Assembly: GCF_036417845.1 (NCBI RefSeq)
Contig: NC_089981.1
Coordinates: 77,789,268-77,853,267 of the forward strand
Length of the DNA: 64,000 bases
Source of the DNA: Apteryx mantelli
Lineage: Eukaryota; Chordata; Aves; Apterygiformes; Apterygidae
Reading direction: 5' to 3'
This document shows, in pieces, positions 12,101 to 24,162 of the stretch. The stretch's first letter is position 1; each line of letters starts with the position of its first letter. Both the position numbers and the translations under genes were made by a program. The notes under the pieces are model-generated. The model did no database searches, was not told where the DNA came from, and was given only the letters and a program-made list of their open reading frames with translations.

Positions 12101-15100
12101 CAGTAAAAGCAGTGTCATGGATGGTGCCATTGCTTCTGGTGTTAGTAAATTTGCAACCTTATCGCTACATGATCGGAAGGAAAGACACCATGAAAAAGAT
12201 CACAAGAGAAATCATAGCATGGGACATATATCTAGCAAGAGCAGTGACAAACTGAACCTAGTTACTAAAACCAAAACGGACCCAGCTAAAACTTTGGGAA
12301 CACCTCTCTGTCCCCGAATGGAAGATGTTCCCTTGTTAGAGCCTCTTATCTGTAAAAAGATAGCACATGAAAGACTGACTGTGTTAATTTTTCTTGAAGA
12401 CTGTATAGTCACTGCTTGTCAGGAGGGATTTATTTGCACATGGGCAAGGCCTGGTAAAGTGGTAAGTTTTAATCCTTAATGCTGCATCAAAGAACTAGAA
12501 CTCTGAATAGGTAGTTTTCTTGAAATATAAATGAATGTTGAATATAAAATTTCTTTATGCTTAATGTAAAAAAAAAAAAAAAAAAAATCCTCAGAGCCAT
12601 ACTTTTGGATACTGCATGCCATATTTCTGAATGATTTGAAGTGTCTTGGATACAATTCTTAAGTATAGCTGCCTTCCAGCAAGAGAAATAAATACTGTGC
12701 ATCTAAACTATTGATTAGTGTTCTTATACTTAAGCATAACCACAATATGTTGAAAGCTATTTATGTAAAAATTGAAGCAAAACATGTCAATCACTAAAAT
12801 GATTATAATCCTTCAAGTTTTCTACAAAATATTGCACTCCTTGTGAGAGTAGCTTATGAAAAGCTGCTGCTTTTAGGTCTAACAAGAAATGTGAGCTTCT
12901 GAAAAATTAAAACCAAAGTGTTTTATTCCTCCATACTTTTCTGTGGTGGTCTGCCATTAATGTAAAACCACTTCTTATTAAAATTCCAGCCATTTTATGA
13001 GCAGATTTCTAAGTCCTTTACTGGCTGTAGTTTGTGCTCTTTAAATTTTGAATCAATCCATGAGACAGTACAGTGCTATCAAGGAACTCTAACTTTAGCC
13101 AGGTCTTGATTTATGTATATTTGGTTAAACTAGGGAAAGTCATCTAAGCTTTCTCTAAATAGTTTCAGTTTTACTTTATTGTCACTTTTGTGAGCTAAAT
13201 TTGCTCATTGACAAACTCTTTCTGACAGCAGCTGTTCTATCAGTAGAACTTTCACTAAAATGTACTTCTAATTTTAACTTTTACTGTTGATTCACTTAAA
13301 CACGGATAAAATGTTGGTGTTTTTTTCTGTAGTCCAACGTATAGCAAGCTAAATTTCAAATGAATCTAAAAGTGGTGTTTATTTTATAAAAAGTAGTTTG
13401 TGCTGCAAATGGCTTTGTTTGCCAGTAATGTTTTAAAGGAATACAGCTATGAAAACACTACCAGAGTTTTTCTACTGAAAAGGATCATTATTTTTGTGAA
13501 ACTTTCTGAAGCTTTGAGGCTTATAGGTTACCATCTGAAGAAAAAAATACTCTAGTAATACTTGAATATTGCCACATTGGACAATCTAATTGCAAATTTC
13601 ATGTTCCTTAGGCTTAAACTATTTGATTTGCAAATCTCCCTTTTGAAGTGGAGATAGTATGTATGTTTAACACTAAAATACCACATCTTCACTGGAGTAA
13701 AGTCTTAAGTAAAACTCAAGAATTTTTCTTAAAACAGTTTATATAATGCAAGTTTCTTTGAGATGTTCTCAAATTTGTCACAGCATATCTGTGCATAGAG
13801 AACCATGTCTGCTCTTCATCTTGATGCCTATTTGAAGGTTGAATCTAAAACTGAAAATTGTAAATCCTTTTCTGGGGAGAAGGGAGGAAGGCGTTCTGTT
13901 AAAAGTTAAGTTTTTTTGTGTAAGAACTTCAGACTCATCTTAAAAAAGAAAAAAGAAAAAAAAAAAAGGCCAACCCCCCCCAAAAGTAAACTGTCTGTCC
14001 CAAATGAAAATACTAAAGCAGCTGTCACTTCTGTGACTCAGTGCAATTCATGCTTAAGAATTAACTTTATATGCATAGAGCAGTGCTTCAGATTTCCATT
14101 GTGACCTATTTTGCTTTTGTTCCAAAACTTTGTGTACTACTAAACACTACACTGTTAAACTTATTTTCAGTGGCTGAGGTGGGTTGTGTTAGACTGGCTA
14201 TAACTTAAACACAGGTATTTTTGTGTATTGACTTTGATTTGGAATATGACATTTCAAATATTTCAGAGATAAAGTATGCAGTACCAAAAATCAGGATTTA
14301 TGTATTGGCCAATATGGAAAACTTTAATTACAGGTAAGTAATTTTCATGCTGAAGTTATCACTTTCAAAATTAATATATTGCACACTGTTGTAAATGCCA
14401 TATTGTTTAGGATGTATTTACTTAGAAATTTTCAAATGGATTTGTTTTCCTGATTTCACTTGCATTTATAATGAGCTCACTCTGCTGGTAAAAACTAAAT
14501 TTTGGTGGCATGTTTACAGGGGATAGGAAAATATTTGTGCCAGAAGGACGTTATGAGCATCCTTTTTGTTTATAGGAGAGCACTTAATAATTTTATTTAA
14601 TGAAAATTGTCAAAGTATAAAACACTCATGGTAATGTCTCTCTTACTGGGTTATATACCACTCATTTCTGTCTTGCCAATTGTTTTATCCTAGGCTGTTC
14701 CATTGCCCTGGGGTTTAAAGCTGCTATTTCTAGTCTTCCTCCCAAAATATGGGTCCCCAAGTGATCTTAAACCTCCATCCCTTTTTTTTTTGTCTGCCAA
14801 TGCTAGAGTGAAAGCCTCTTAATCTTGCTGCTTCTTCCATCGTTGCCTGAAAAGGCCTTCATTAAATTCATACCACTGCCAGCCTAAAGAAAGAATTGAA
14901 TGCAAAATTGAAGCAGACTTGCAGTATGTAGTGTAATTTCCATTGAGCCAGTGCTACCTTTCCCTCCCATTTTTAATAGCCATCAAAAGACGTACTGGAT
15001 AATTGGACAATGTACGACATGGTCTCTTAATTTTTCTGGTTGGTCTGGTACTGCCCTTAGTTTAAAAAGGTGAATAAAAAAAAATCCAGAAATGTCTCTT

Positions 15101-18100
15101 CAGCCCTGATCCTTACGATAGTTGATAGGCTCTACAGTGCTTAGTGTGCTGATGGTTATAAACTTTCCAGATTACTAATTCAGTGTATCCATAATCATAC
15201 CTTGAGCTTCCTCATGGGATATACCATTCTTTATAATATGTGACACAAATGCACTTTCACAACTGTTGTACTAACTCCCAGTCGGAATGAGGGCAAGTGA
15301 ATGGCAAAATTCAGTGTGGAACAAGCTGAGTGAGGCTCAGGGCTCTTGAGTTTTAATTTCTTGTTCTCACTTTTTGTCAGACTATTTCTGAGAAAGAAGA
15401 TTCGGGGTGGGGAGAAAAATAGGTTGCCTTAACAAGAGTATGAAATTTCTTCTCCCCAGCAGCGTGGTGACAATTAGCTGTCTGCTGCACCCCCCCCCTT
15501 CCTTTTCCAACCCGGATGGAAAAGCTAAATGGGATTATAGAACTGTTGTCTTAATTTTGAAATGTAGAAAAGAAACTCGAAGAAACCAAGGTAAAATGGC
15601 ATGTGTCATCTTTGTGGCTACTTTAAACCAAATTATGGGACATACAAGATGCAATTAAAAAAAATCCCCACAGATAAACCATGATACCCAGTCTGCAAAG
15701 CAATTTATCTGTCCATCCTCTTTGTTTTGTTTCTAAACTAAAAATTGAGATACTCAGATACAATTCCAGACTGGTTGCAAACTATTAAGTTCAAAGAAAA
15801 CTTGTCTAGATGACTTATGTTTGACTCTGAAATTAACTATTCACAGTCTTGTACAGCAACTCCATTTTATCTAAATAAAAGTTGCTGATTAGTTTTCCTT
15901 ATAAGAAAGCTCAAGGTAAGGTTGGACAGAACTGCAGAGATGAAATGACAGTGTATAACCTAGCAAGATAAACATGTTACCATTTTGTAAAACAAATGCA
16001 CATGGAATTTATTTATTTGACTTACTGTACAGGAAAATTTAGACTTAAATTATAACATCCTTGAATTTTCTAGTTAACTACAATTGTAGTACAGTATCAT
16101 GTTTTAGTATGACTTCTGTTATAGTAAAAGTACTTAAACATTCATGTACTATATTTGAGTGAGACGAGCAGCTATACATACTAATTCTTCCTCAATGGAA
16201 AGGAGCATTTCATCATTACAATTGAAGTTCAATTGCTGGTATTTAAGTACTATCAAATAGATTTCTTTCAACGTGATACGGTATCTGTATAAACTTCAGG
16301 GATGATTATAGTAAAACTGAAACACAGCTGTATGACTTCAGGTTACCATGCTGAAATTTGAAGCTTTCTGTAATGTGCATAATAGCAAAGTTGCACATAG
16401 CATACCCGCATTATCAGGGTGAATTTAAACCTAGTACACTGGTGTGATATTTATAGCAAGGTATGTGTGTTTGCGCGCGTGCGTGTGTGAGGAGGTGTGA
16501 CTAGTGGCTCCAGTAAAGCCAGGAGAGATCATAACCCTGCAAAGGCTTTATGATGAGGATGTCTGGATTAGGAAATAACATGACTTTTACTAAACACTTT
16601 CTAGAATCCCATGTTCTGAATTATCACCTCTTAAAATTTGATTATGTACTTGGAATGACTGTATATGTCTGCCCCTTTAACAGTATAAAGCTACTAAATT
16701 AATATTTAAAATGCTGGCCTGCTTATGTTACAATAATAAAATTTGTGTCAGTTAATTTACTGTCAATTTACATGTAAAAATTAAACAATATTTTTTCTGC
16801 ATTTTATGAATTCTGTATACTGGAGTTTGTTAAAGATTGACATGTTAGGTGATACTGTACAAAATTGTATTGACTACCTTTAGTGAAGATCAAAAGTAAA
16901 ATTCATATGTATTTCCTTTTTACACTTCCATCTAATTTCTTGACAACTTGAATAAATTTCATAGAGCCTTTCTAACATGAACTATTGTTAATTTAACTGT
17001 TGCAATAATTAAGCTTTAAGAAGTATTGTTGGTATATTTATAATTTTAAGAAAATCATGTTTGTTTCATACTGCTTATTTTTAGCTGTTCTATTGTCACT
17101 GTTACAGCTGAAGAACTTTACTAAATACTTGACATTAAAAAATAACTTGCTGGGGTTGTCATCTGTATACTGATGTTAAATAAAAATGTGTGACTGAACT
17201 GTAAATGTAGATAATTTTCAATAGTCCTTTTCACATTTGAGTTTTAATTTGTTATGTTGCAGTCCTTACGTGGTCTTCTGCTATCATACTGTGCTGAACA
17301 AATGGCTACAGTGAGAACTGCTAGCTTGCCATATTTTAAAGAAAGAAGTTGACCACATCCTGTAACCTGTTCTGAGTGAATCTTTCACTCCATTTCAAGA
17401 CGATATATACACTTTGTTTAAATCTTGCTGATGAGGTCATGTCTTCTGGTATTTTTTTCTAGGACTAGAGTAATATAACAGTATTATCATTTATCAAATC
17501 TATTTAAACTCAGATTCAGTAAAACAGATATGGATGCATTTGCCCTACCTATATATCAAATAGGAGTTGGGGCAGAACATTTTCTGTTCCTTCTTGGACT
17601 CTACAGGAGCTCTTTCCTCCATGGACTCCAGTGTAGGGTGTGTTTTCTATTCCAGCTTTACATCTTGATGTTTGCCTAGTGAATGCTGAATTTACAGCCC
17701 TGGGGATATGGCTTACTCAGATGATTCAGGTGTTTTCAGTCTAGAAAATCGTTGGCTAGTCTAGAACTAAACTAGTCTAAACTAGCACTAACTAGTCTAA
17801 AACTTTCGGCTACAGAATGTCTTGGAATCAGTTCAGGCAAAGATGAAAAATTTCCCCTTTGATCTGAATAGAGATTGCTTCTCCGAGGTTCTCCTGGCAG
17901 CAAGAGTTCTGTGTTAACCAGGGACGCAGCCAAACAAGTGATATTTACTGAACTGTTTCAAAGGTGTTTTTGAGAAATTTCAGTGGAGAAAATTAGCTAT
18001 TTTGGACCCCATCTAACTGAGGTAGGACTCTACTTCTCTTTTGGGGGAAGCTCCTCTGTAGACGAAAGCTGAGGGAAAACCTCTTTCTTACATGAACTTG

Positions 18101-21100
18101 AGAACATTCTGATACTTCAGAAGGTAGTTGGCCACTATGATGATCTGCCTATATATTTATTTTTATTTATATGTGTATATATAAAAATAACTTTTTTAAG
18201 AACAGGTGTCAATGGAGAAACAAAGTGAAATCTGTCCTGAAAGTTTCTGTGAGCAGCTGATTACATCAAATGATGCAAGAACTGGTTGTTCAGACCAGTT
18301 TCTCAAGAATCAGTGGGAGCATGAAACTAAATCAACTTCCACATGTTCTGCAATTGTAGAAGATACTTTGGCAAAAGATGTCTCGGAACTTTAAACTGTC
18401 TTCTGCTTGCCTTTATTAAATAATGTTGCACGAAGTTCTCAAGGAAATAACTTGAATGATCACATTCTTTTCTGTTTTTAAAGTTGATTTCTAGGTAGTT
18501 TGTAATCTGTCTTACTGACTTGGTTTGGCTCCTTTCTTCTCATATTAAGATCACATCTATTTTACAACTAACCAAAATGGGGTTGCCTTAAGTCATCTGT
18601 CTCCCCCCCATCCATTTTTTCCTGGTTTATCAAAATTTCATTTTCTAATCTGAAAAATTTAAGTCTTGCAGGCTTCTGTAGTTGGAGGAAGCTAGAGAAA
18701 CAAAAGCATACACGCCCTTACTGCCTAAACTAAGCTTAAGGTCTTATTACACAAGTCAAATCAGGTTTTTGCTGGCAAAAGCTTTTTTGTGCTTTTCACA
18801 GCGCAAAAATAGTTGCATTTTAAACTATAATTTTTGTCTCTTGGGTATGCATATCTTCTATTTGCCAATCAAATACTAGTCTTGAAGTAATCTTAGCTAA
18901 TACCAATAGACAGACAAGATTTTCAGCTAGTCTGCTAGCATCCTTGATTTTTCTTTTTGTTGGCCATGCATAAAATGGTGATACACTTTTATTAGGGGGG
19001 GGGGAAAAAACCCAAAACTATTCTTTATGTACACAGAAGTGAAACTGCAAGTGAAGCCTACTAGATGCCGCTACATTTTCTGTGAGATCTGGTATGTCAT
19101 TACTGTGTAGACATTTATACTTCTCTGTGACGCTATTAGAACAAAGCAAAAAAAGCAAATGTAACACAACTATATTTAAACCTCTATATAGTGAACAAAT
19201 AGACTGTGAAGATCAGCTTTGCTTTCTCCCCCTCAATCCTTTACAAAATATTTTCTCTGTAATATGTTATGTGACTATTCAGAAGGGACTTCCTTGAACC
19301 TTCTAAATTAGTTGATTTTACAACTTCATTGGGGATTGTTAAATACTGGACTTAGTAAGTATGTGCAGTTCGAAGACTTAAATTAATAAAAGTCAACTCA
19401 CCAGATAAGAAACTGTTGGGCATTTTGTTCAGACAAATCTTAAACCAATTTAGCTGATTCGAATACGGAATTTTAAACAAGGTGAAAAATCTCATTCTAT
19501 TTTGGAATATTACTATTGCTCAAATATTGTGTTGACCTTGGGCTCTTTTGTCAAGCAAAAGACTCGGTCCAGATGGCTTTTTCAAATAATTCCAGGACTA
19601 TCACAATTCTGGACAACAATAAATTATGTATGGAATACTCTTTATTTAAAAAATTTAAATTATTTCTTACATTGGCTATAACAGAATTGGTTTAACAATT
19701 AAATCAGTGCAGTTTTTGTGGGGGCATTCATTAATTCAGCCTGTTTTTTGCTGTTTAATTGCATCAGTAAAGAGTACTATGAGACATTTTGAACCATATG
19801 TTCAAAAGGTGGGGTTTTTTTTTTTTGATATTGGCTGTATTTGTTAAACTGGATCAGCTGCTTATGCTGTTTTTCCTCTACACAGACAAGCACAACACTG
19901 TTGCCACTAGTTTGCTTCATGTTTTTCTACTTTTCAATTTCAAAACACCAAGTAGGAAGGACGTACAGAGATCTGACATACAGACAAGTTACTGTGAGTC
20001 GGCTGATCAGTTTTACTGAATGAGCATGCTCTTGTCCAGGGCAAATACTGAGTTTAGTTGAACTTCTTCACTTTTCCTGTGGGCTATAGGTGTGTGCCAG
20101 GAGAGCTGTGAATTAGCAAATAGGCATTAACTTTACAGTAACCTGCTCATGTGTCCAACCTTGCAGTTTACTATCTAGATTCTGAAACTTGACTTATGAC
20201 TGCATCTTTGGCTCCAATTAATCCTGGCCTGATTTACACAAAGAAAATATTAGCTCTATAGTTACTGATGTCTGATGTTCTGATCTCTTATAGGGCTTAA
20301 TTTTCATTGAGAAACCTTTGTATTCGCATTGCCTGAAAAAATATACTTATTTATGGATAGAACGTATGTGTATTTATTTATTTATTATAAAAAGCACCTT
20401 CAGTCCCATGAATTTTGAGAAAGGCTGGTCTTAACACTGCTGCGGACCTTTCTGAACAGGCTACAGATAGGACTGCCTTGAAATTTGGGTGGAAATGTTC
20501 TTACTGAATGCAATTACTAGACTTGCATGAGTAGGAATGAAAAGCCATATCGGGATGTCTTAATGTTTTTACTAAATATGCAAAGTCTTGCGTGTTTTAG
20601 GAAGTTGGAGAATTCATTCAGATCAACGTGGTGTAGCCCCACCAGCTACTGAAACAATTTGTTTTAATACTCTTGCATTGCTAACTGGTGTAAGAAGATG
20701 ATGCAGTCCTCTATGAAAGACCACACTCGAACAGTAAAGTATTCTGTTAAGATGGCAGGTGATGTAAAACCTAGGTGGAGGACTTTCTCTGAGTGTGTGA
20801 TGAAAGATATTTTATCAAATTCCTGATTTGGATTTAACTGTTCCATTTCCTGTCCCCTGCCAGACCTGTACATTGACAAAATAATACTACTAATAGACTA
20901 CATTTATTTTCAAAACCTAAGTTTTGAACAGTCTCTTAATTTGCCCCTGTTGCATGCTCAGTATGGTCTGTTCATGTTTTTTCTTAAACTTTAATTAACT
21001 GATGTACGGTATGTGCTACACAACATGGCAGATCTGAAATTGCTCTATCCCAGTTTCTTTGTGTTTTCTGTCACTGGTATTAAACCGAGCAGCTTCACTG

Positions 21101-22738
21101 TTGCACTAATATGTTGCTGCAGCTTCTGTCTGTCTTTAGCGCCTGGTTGGCTACACGGGGTGGGTTCACCGCGGCAAGCACTGTGGCCTAATTCCTTTAT
21201 GCTTTTTTTCCAGATAGGAGCTTTCTCTCCAGATTTTTAAATGTTACCCATAGTATTATTCCCAGGGAATATGATTAAAAATGGTTTAGTCCAGCATCCT
21301 TCGTGTTACAAATCAGACTCAGATGGTAACTTTCACATCCAAACAGTAACTTTTTTTGCGCTGTAGTGTACCTTTCTAATTATGGCTTTCTGAAGTTTCC
21401 CATATTAGGCCTAATATAGCTTTCTTAAACTGTCTTGCGTTAAAGACTCTGATATAATGACAAAATTCATACAATCCTTTTGTTATTCAGGACCTACCTA
21501 GAATGCTTATCCACTTCCATAAAACTTGTATGTCTAGAAACTAAATTTGTATTTTTGCCTTTTCTCTATGAGCATCTAAAATCTAAGATTCCTTCTGAAA
21601 TCAAATTCTTGGAAGAACTCACAGAATTTCAGCTCTCTGTCAGAGAAGTGAAATTCTGGAACGGTCGAATTATTGTAGCTAGGTCAAGCAGCCAAATCAG
21701 TTTTAAGGTGGTGCTCGCTAAGTTTTTGGAAGTTTTGAAATGTCTGTGTGTAGTAGCACAAGGATGTTGATCCAGATATTCTTTCCACTTCTGTGTTCCT
21801 CTGGCTTGCCTCTTCACAGTTGCAGAATTAAGTCAGGACATGGACTGAACTATGAGGATTTCCTAATATTCCCTTATCCAAAGCCACTTGCACTGCATTT
21901 TGGCCTTTTTCTAAAAGGAGAAGGTATTCACAGCCTGGGAGATGAAATCATAACTGAGTGAATCCTAGTTTCCAGTCTTGGAACTTGAATTCCAAAGCGT
22001 CTAGTTTACGAGGCATAAAGTGCCACACTAAATTTCAATATGTGCTCTCTATTTCTAAAGAAATTGTGGTAAAATGAATACCTTCATTTTGTTGCCCAAC
22101 AATTAGTTGCATTACAGTGTAAATTTGATGTTAGAATAGTGCTTATTTCTCTTCTTTTATACAGCATGGTTATGAGCCTTTGGAAAAATAATTCATATTA
22201 TGCCACCCCTACTACTTCTGTGCTTATGAAGCACATATTTGCTTATGAACAGTTTGTATTACTGATTTATTAAAGACTGAAAATAATACCTTTAGGACCT
22301 CTTTTTCTGGTATACTGGAAAGTTGCTTAGTGTATGTAATCTTCTTGCAAGAAAGACTTTCTAGTTGGTGCTGGATTTAATAGACTTCTGAAGAGTGGTT
22401 CAGTAAATGAACTGCAGAGTTCTGTCTTGCCTTCACTTTCAAACAAAACTTTCTTCGTAATAATTTTCAGAAGTGCTTCAGTAACTTGGTTGCTCTAAAA
22501 CTCTGCTTTTGCCATCTATTCCTTGTTTTAAAACAATGACACTTTTTATTCTCGTCTTGTTAAATATGCAATATCTATGCACAACCTGAATGTCAACAAG
22601 TTTCAAGACCAACCCACTTCAGTCTACCTCAAAGGTGTTTGAACCATATATCCACTGCATAAACAATAAAAGAATAAGGGTTCTAGTTCCTGCAGGTGCT
22701 ATCTATGGAAGGCCATCTGAAGTTAAACATATACATAC

Positions 22739-22769
<31 letters not shown>

Positions 22770-24162
22770 CATATACACATGCACTTGAATATTTTCACAC
22801 TTTCTGCCATAAATCATATTAATGCATCTGGTTTCATAACATGTCTGAATTGTTAGATGAGATGTTCTTTAAAAGGAAGGATTATGGTTTTACTAAAAAA
22901 TTTATTACCTGAATCCAACCAATCCAGCCCTCCTTCCACCTCTTCTGTCTATGGTCAGGGTTTCTTCTTTCAGTAGTGACTTCTCAGACTCTTGGATCCA
23001 AGCAAGAAAGAGCTCCTGTAGATTCTGAAGATGTGACCTAATTCTACATTCTGTTTATTAATTGCTGCCTGAACTTGTCTAGCTTGATGGATCTGAGTCA
23101 CAGGCTCTTAATTTTGAGGTAAGAGACTAAGCTGGTAGCGATTTAGAGGAATTGCTAAAAGTGCATTTATCATTCCTACGTGGTAAGGAGCAGCACAGTG
23201 TTTTATTAATTGGTGTGCTTCCAGCTTAGCTGCCATTGTGTTCCTCAGTCTGCTGGCACTTGTTATAATTAAATAATGACATTGCTAGATGAAATTGCAT
23301 TTTGATATTAAGCTTTTTCTACGTAAGTCTGGTATAGTTACTTTGATGTCAATGATTAAAAAGGGGCTACTATAAATCAAAAATGGAAAATATCTTCTGT
23401 AGTGTATAGTTGCCTTAATAAGGAACAGTAGCTTCCTGTCTACCTAGGAGTACTGCACAATAGCAGTATTATGCGTGAAATAAAGTAAAGATCATTTTAT
23501 TTGAATGATACTGGAGTTAAATGAGGTGGTAAAAATTTTCCTGGATGCAAGCTTAAACTGTAATGGGAAATCTTACTGAACTCTTGCTCAGTGTTTCATT
23601 TCATTCTCCTTTTCAACTACCAAAAGAAGTATTTGAATAGATGAGATATTTTTCTATTCAAAGCTTGTAATGTAAGAGATTGAGAACTGTTCTGTATTTG
23701 ACAAGTAACCTAACTTGTTGATGTTAGAGTAGGCCTGTTTGTTGCTACTCTAATAAAATGATGATCACTTTTGATGTATAATTTATAAAGTTTCACGGTT
23801 CACAATGACTCAAAGTGCAAGGTAGATTAAAATCAAATCCTTGGATCAGATTCATCATGTGTCATAAATGCACATGCTCTCTAACTTTATTCAAAGCTAT
23901 TTGGTATGCTGTTTGACTGATACAATAGTGGGTTAGATTCCTTTGTAGGAAAGAAGGTGCTGATGTCTTGGAGAACAAGTGGTGGTAAAAAAAAATAAAA
24001 ATAATAATAATAATAATAAATTGTACTGATTTTAGCTTCAGACTAATAACTTTGTAAAGTCAATATCAGGTTCTCTTGCTGGATTAATGTAAACTGCTTT
24101 GTTTGCAGGGTTTATTGTCATCCCAAAACCAGGCCAATTCTCCAAGTGGAACTGTAGTATAG
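5992..24162 (+). CDS. WDR20: WDR20, WD repeat protein 20 (5'-partial; coding exons 2, 3 and alternative ends)
   Basis: WDR20 is a WD-repeat protein that, in the known family, binds USP12 and USP46 together with UAF1/WDR48 and stimulates their deubiquitinase activity. Visible coding pieces are 5992-6174, 11184-12461 and one of three endings (to 12479; 18206-18394; 24109-24162). Exon 2 opens AADLSKPIDKRIYKG and ends KLFNEE. Exon 3 opens RLIDKSRVTCVKWVPGSESL and carries WD-type blades such as FAFSPDGKYLACVSQDGF and CWSPDGKYIVTGGEDDL, then a Ser/Pro/Asn-rich linker and a last blade ending ICTWARPGKV. All exon joins are phase 0. The wording matches my memory of mammalian WDR20 almost residue for residue, except for a short Gly/Asn-rich insertion near PPAGSGGANPGS. 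The first exon (about 80 residues, ending VRK in mammals) is left of the window. The neighbour downstream is MOK, convergent, as in human. Confidence 0.95.
6175..11183. other. WDR20 intron 2
   Basis: A 5-kb AT-rich intron. It holds a 23-bp near-perfect palindrome at 6483-6505, C-runs around 7425-7465, poly-T tracts near 8167 and 10660, and no recognisable gene or transposon. Confidence 0.85.
11184..12479 (+). CDS. WDR20: WDR20 coding exon 3 with read-through C-terminus (short isoform)
   Basis: This large exon carries most of the WD-repeat domain. It starts after ttgtttttcacag at 11184. The 1278 bases to 12461 give 426 codons ending RPGKV, followed directly by a consensus donor gtaagt at 12462. 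If the donor is not used, the frame continues five codons (VSFNP) to TAA at 12477-12479, which is the ending of the 569-residue human form as I remember it. The middle holds a low-complexity linker rich in Ser, Asn and Pro, followed by a basic His/Lys-rich stretch (HDRKERHHEKDHKRNHS). An AATAAA at 12687-12692 could serve the short form. Open frames on the other strand here (for example 11762-12130) are shadows. Confidence 0.95.
   Translation, partial: RLIDKSRVTCVKWVPGSESLFLVAHSSGNMYLYNVEHTCGTTAPHYQLLKQGESFAVHTCKSKSTRNPLLKWTVGEGALNEFAFSPDGKYLACVSQDGFLRVFNFDSVELHGTMKSYFGGLLCVCWSPDGKYIVTGGEDDLVTVWSFVDCRVIARGHGHKSWVSVVAFDPYTTSVEESDPMEFSGSDEDFQDLHFGRDRANSTQSRLSKRNSTDSRPVSVTYRFGSVGQDTQLCLWDLTEDILFPHQPLSRARTHTNVMNATSPPAGSGGANPGSNGNSITTPGNSVPPPLPRSNSLPHSAVSNAGSKSSVMDGAIASGVSKFATLSLHDRKERHHEKDHKRNHSMGHISSKSSDKLNLVTKTKTDPAKTLGTPLCPRMEDVPLLEPLICKKIAHERLTVLIFLEDCIVTACQEGFICTWARPGKVVSFNP
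12568..12587. repeat. A20 homopolymer
   Basis: Twenty A in a row on the plus strand, 88 bases after the short-isoform stop of WDR20. It is not preceded by a recognisable SINE or retrocopy. Confidence 0.9.
12687..12692 (+). promoter_or_regulatory. Candidate poly(A) signal for short WDR20 isoform
   Basis: A consensus AATAAA lies 208 bases after the read-through stop of exon 3, with GT- and T-rich sequence just downstream. It is the first consensus hexamer after that stop. Confidence 0.4.
18206..18394 (+). CDS. WDR20: Probable alternative terminal exon of WDR20 (62 residues)
   Basis: The acceptor ttttttaagaacag ends at 18205. The frame is open from the first base, GTG TCA ATG GAG, in phase 0, which is exactly what the phase-0 donor at 12462 requires. 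Joined to exon 3 it gives RPGKV|VSMEKQSEICPESFC and ends KDVSEL, stop at 18392-18394, with an ATTAAA polyadenylation hexamer 21 bases later (18415-18420). The peptide is polar, rich in Ser, Thr, Glu and Cys, and shows no domain I recognise. I cannot recall a mammalian counterpart, so it may be lineage-specific or a chance frame. Phase, acceptor and nearby poly(A) signal together favour a real exon. Confidence 0.55.
   Translation: MSMEKQSEICPESFCEQLITSNDARTGCSDQFLKNQWEHETKSTSTCSAIVEDTLAKDVSEL
18415..18420 (+). promoter_or_regulatory. Candidate poly(A) signal for the 18206 exon
   Basis: ATTAAA, the commonest variant hexamer, lies 20 bases downstream of the stop of the candidate terminal exon. 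A T/GT-rich stretch follows at about 18465-18510. Confidence 0.35.
22728..22780. repeat. Compound (TA)n(TG)n microsatellite
   Basis: A catatacatacatata lead-in is followed by about seven TA units and nine TG units, then catatacacatg. The tract is alternating purine-pyrimidine throughout. Confidence 0.9.
24109..24162 (+). CDS. WDR20: WDR20 terminal coding exon (GTVV ending)
   Basis: The acceptor ctttgtttgcag ends at 24108. The following 17 codons read GLLSSQNQANSPSGTVV and stop at TAG 24160-24162. The exon is in phase 0 and so joins the donor at 12462 in frame as RPGKV|GLLSS. From memory, the longer human WDR20 isoform is 581 residues with an SPSGTVV tail. The arithmetic fits: 564 shared residues plus 17. 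This makes it the conserved long-form ending, about 11.6 kb downstream of exon 3. Confidence 0.9.
   Translation, partial: GLLSSQNQANSPSGTVV

Larger units (their letters stand above)
12480..18205. other. WDR20 downstream intron, first part
   Basis: Non-coding. It contains a 20-base A run at 12568-12587, C-runs near 13973 and 15490, an alternating purine-pyrimidine tract at 16464-16489 and a short tandem repeat at 17755-17803. No exon with good splice sites and conserved wording was found. Confidence 0.7.
18395..24108. other. WDR20 downstream intron, second part
   Basis: AT-rich intronic sequence with a run of 10 G near 18996, a (CATA)n/(TA)n/(TG)n compound microsatellite at 22728-22780 and an (AAT)n run at 23998-24020. 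I see no gene. Confidence 0.7.

Noticed and set aside
11762-12130. 122-codon open frame on the minus strand inside WDR20 exon 3
   Set aside because: It lies wholly opposite a strongly conserved coding exon and has no family resemblance; it is a shadow frame.
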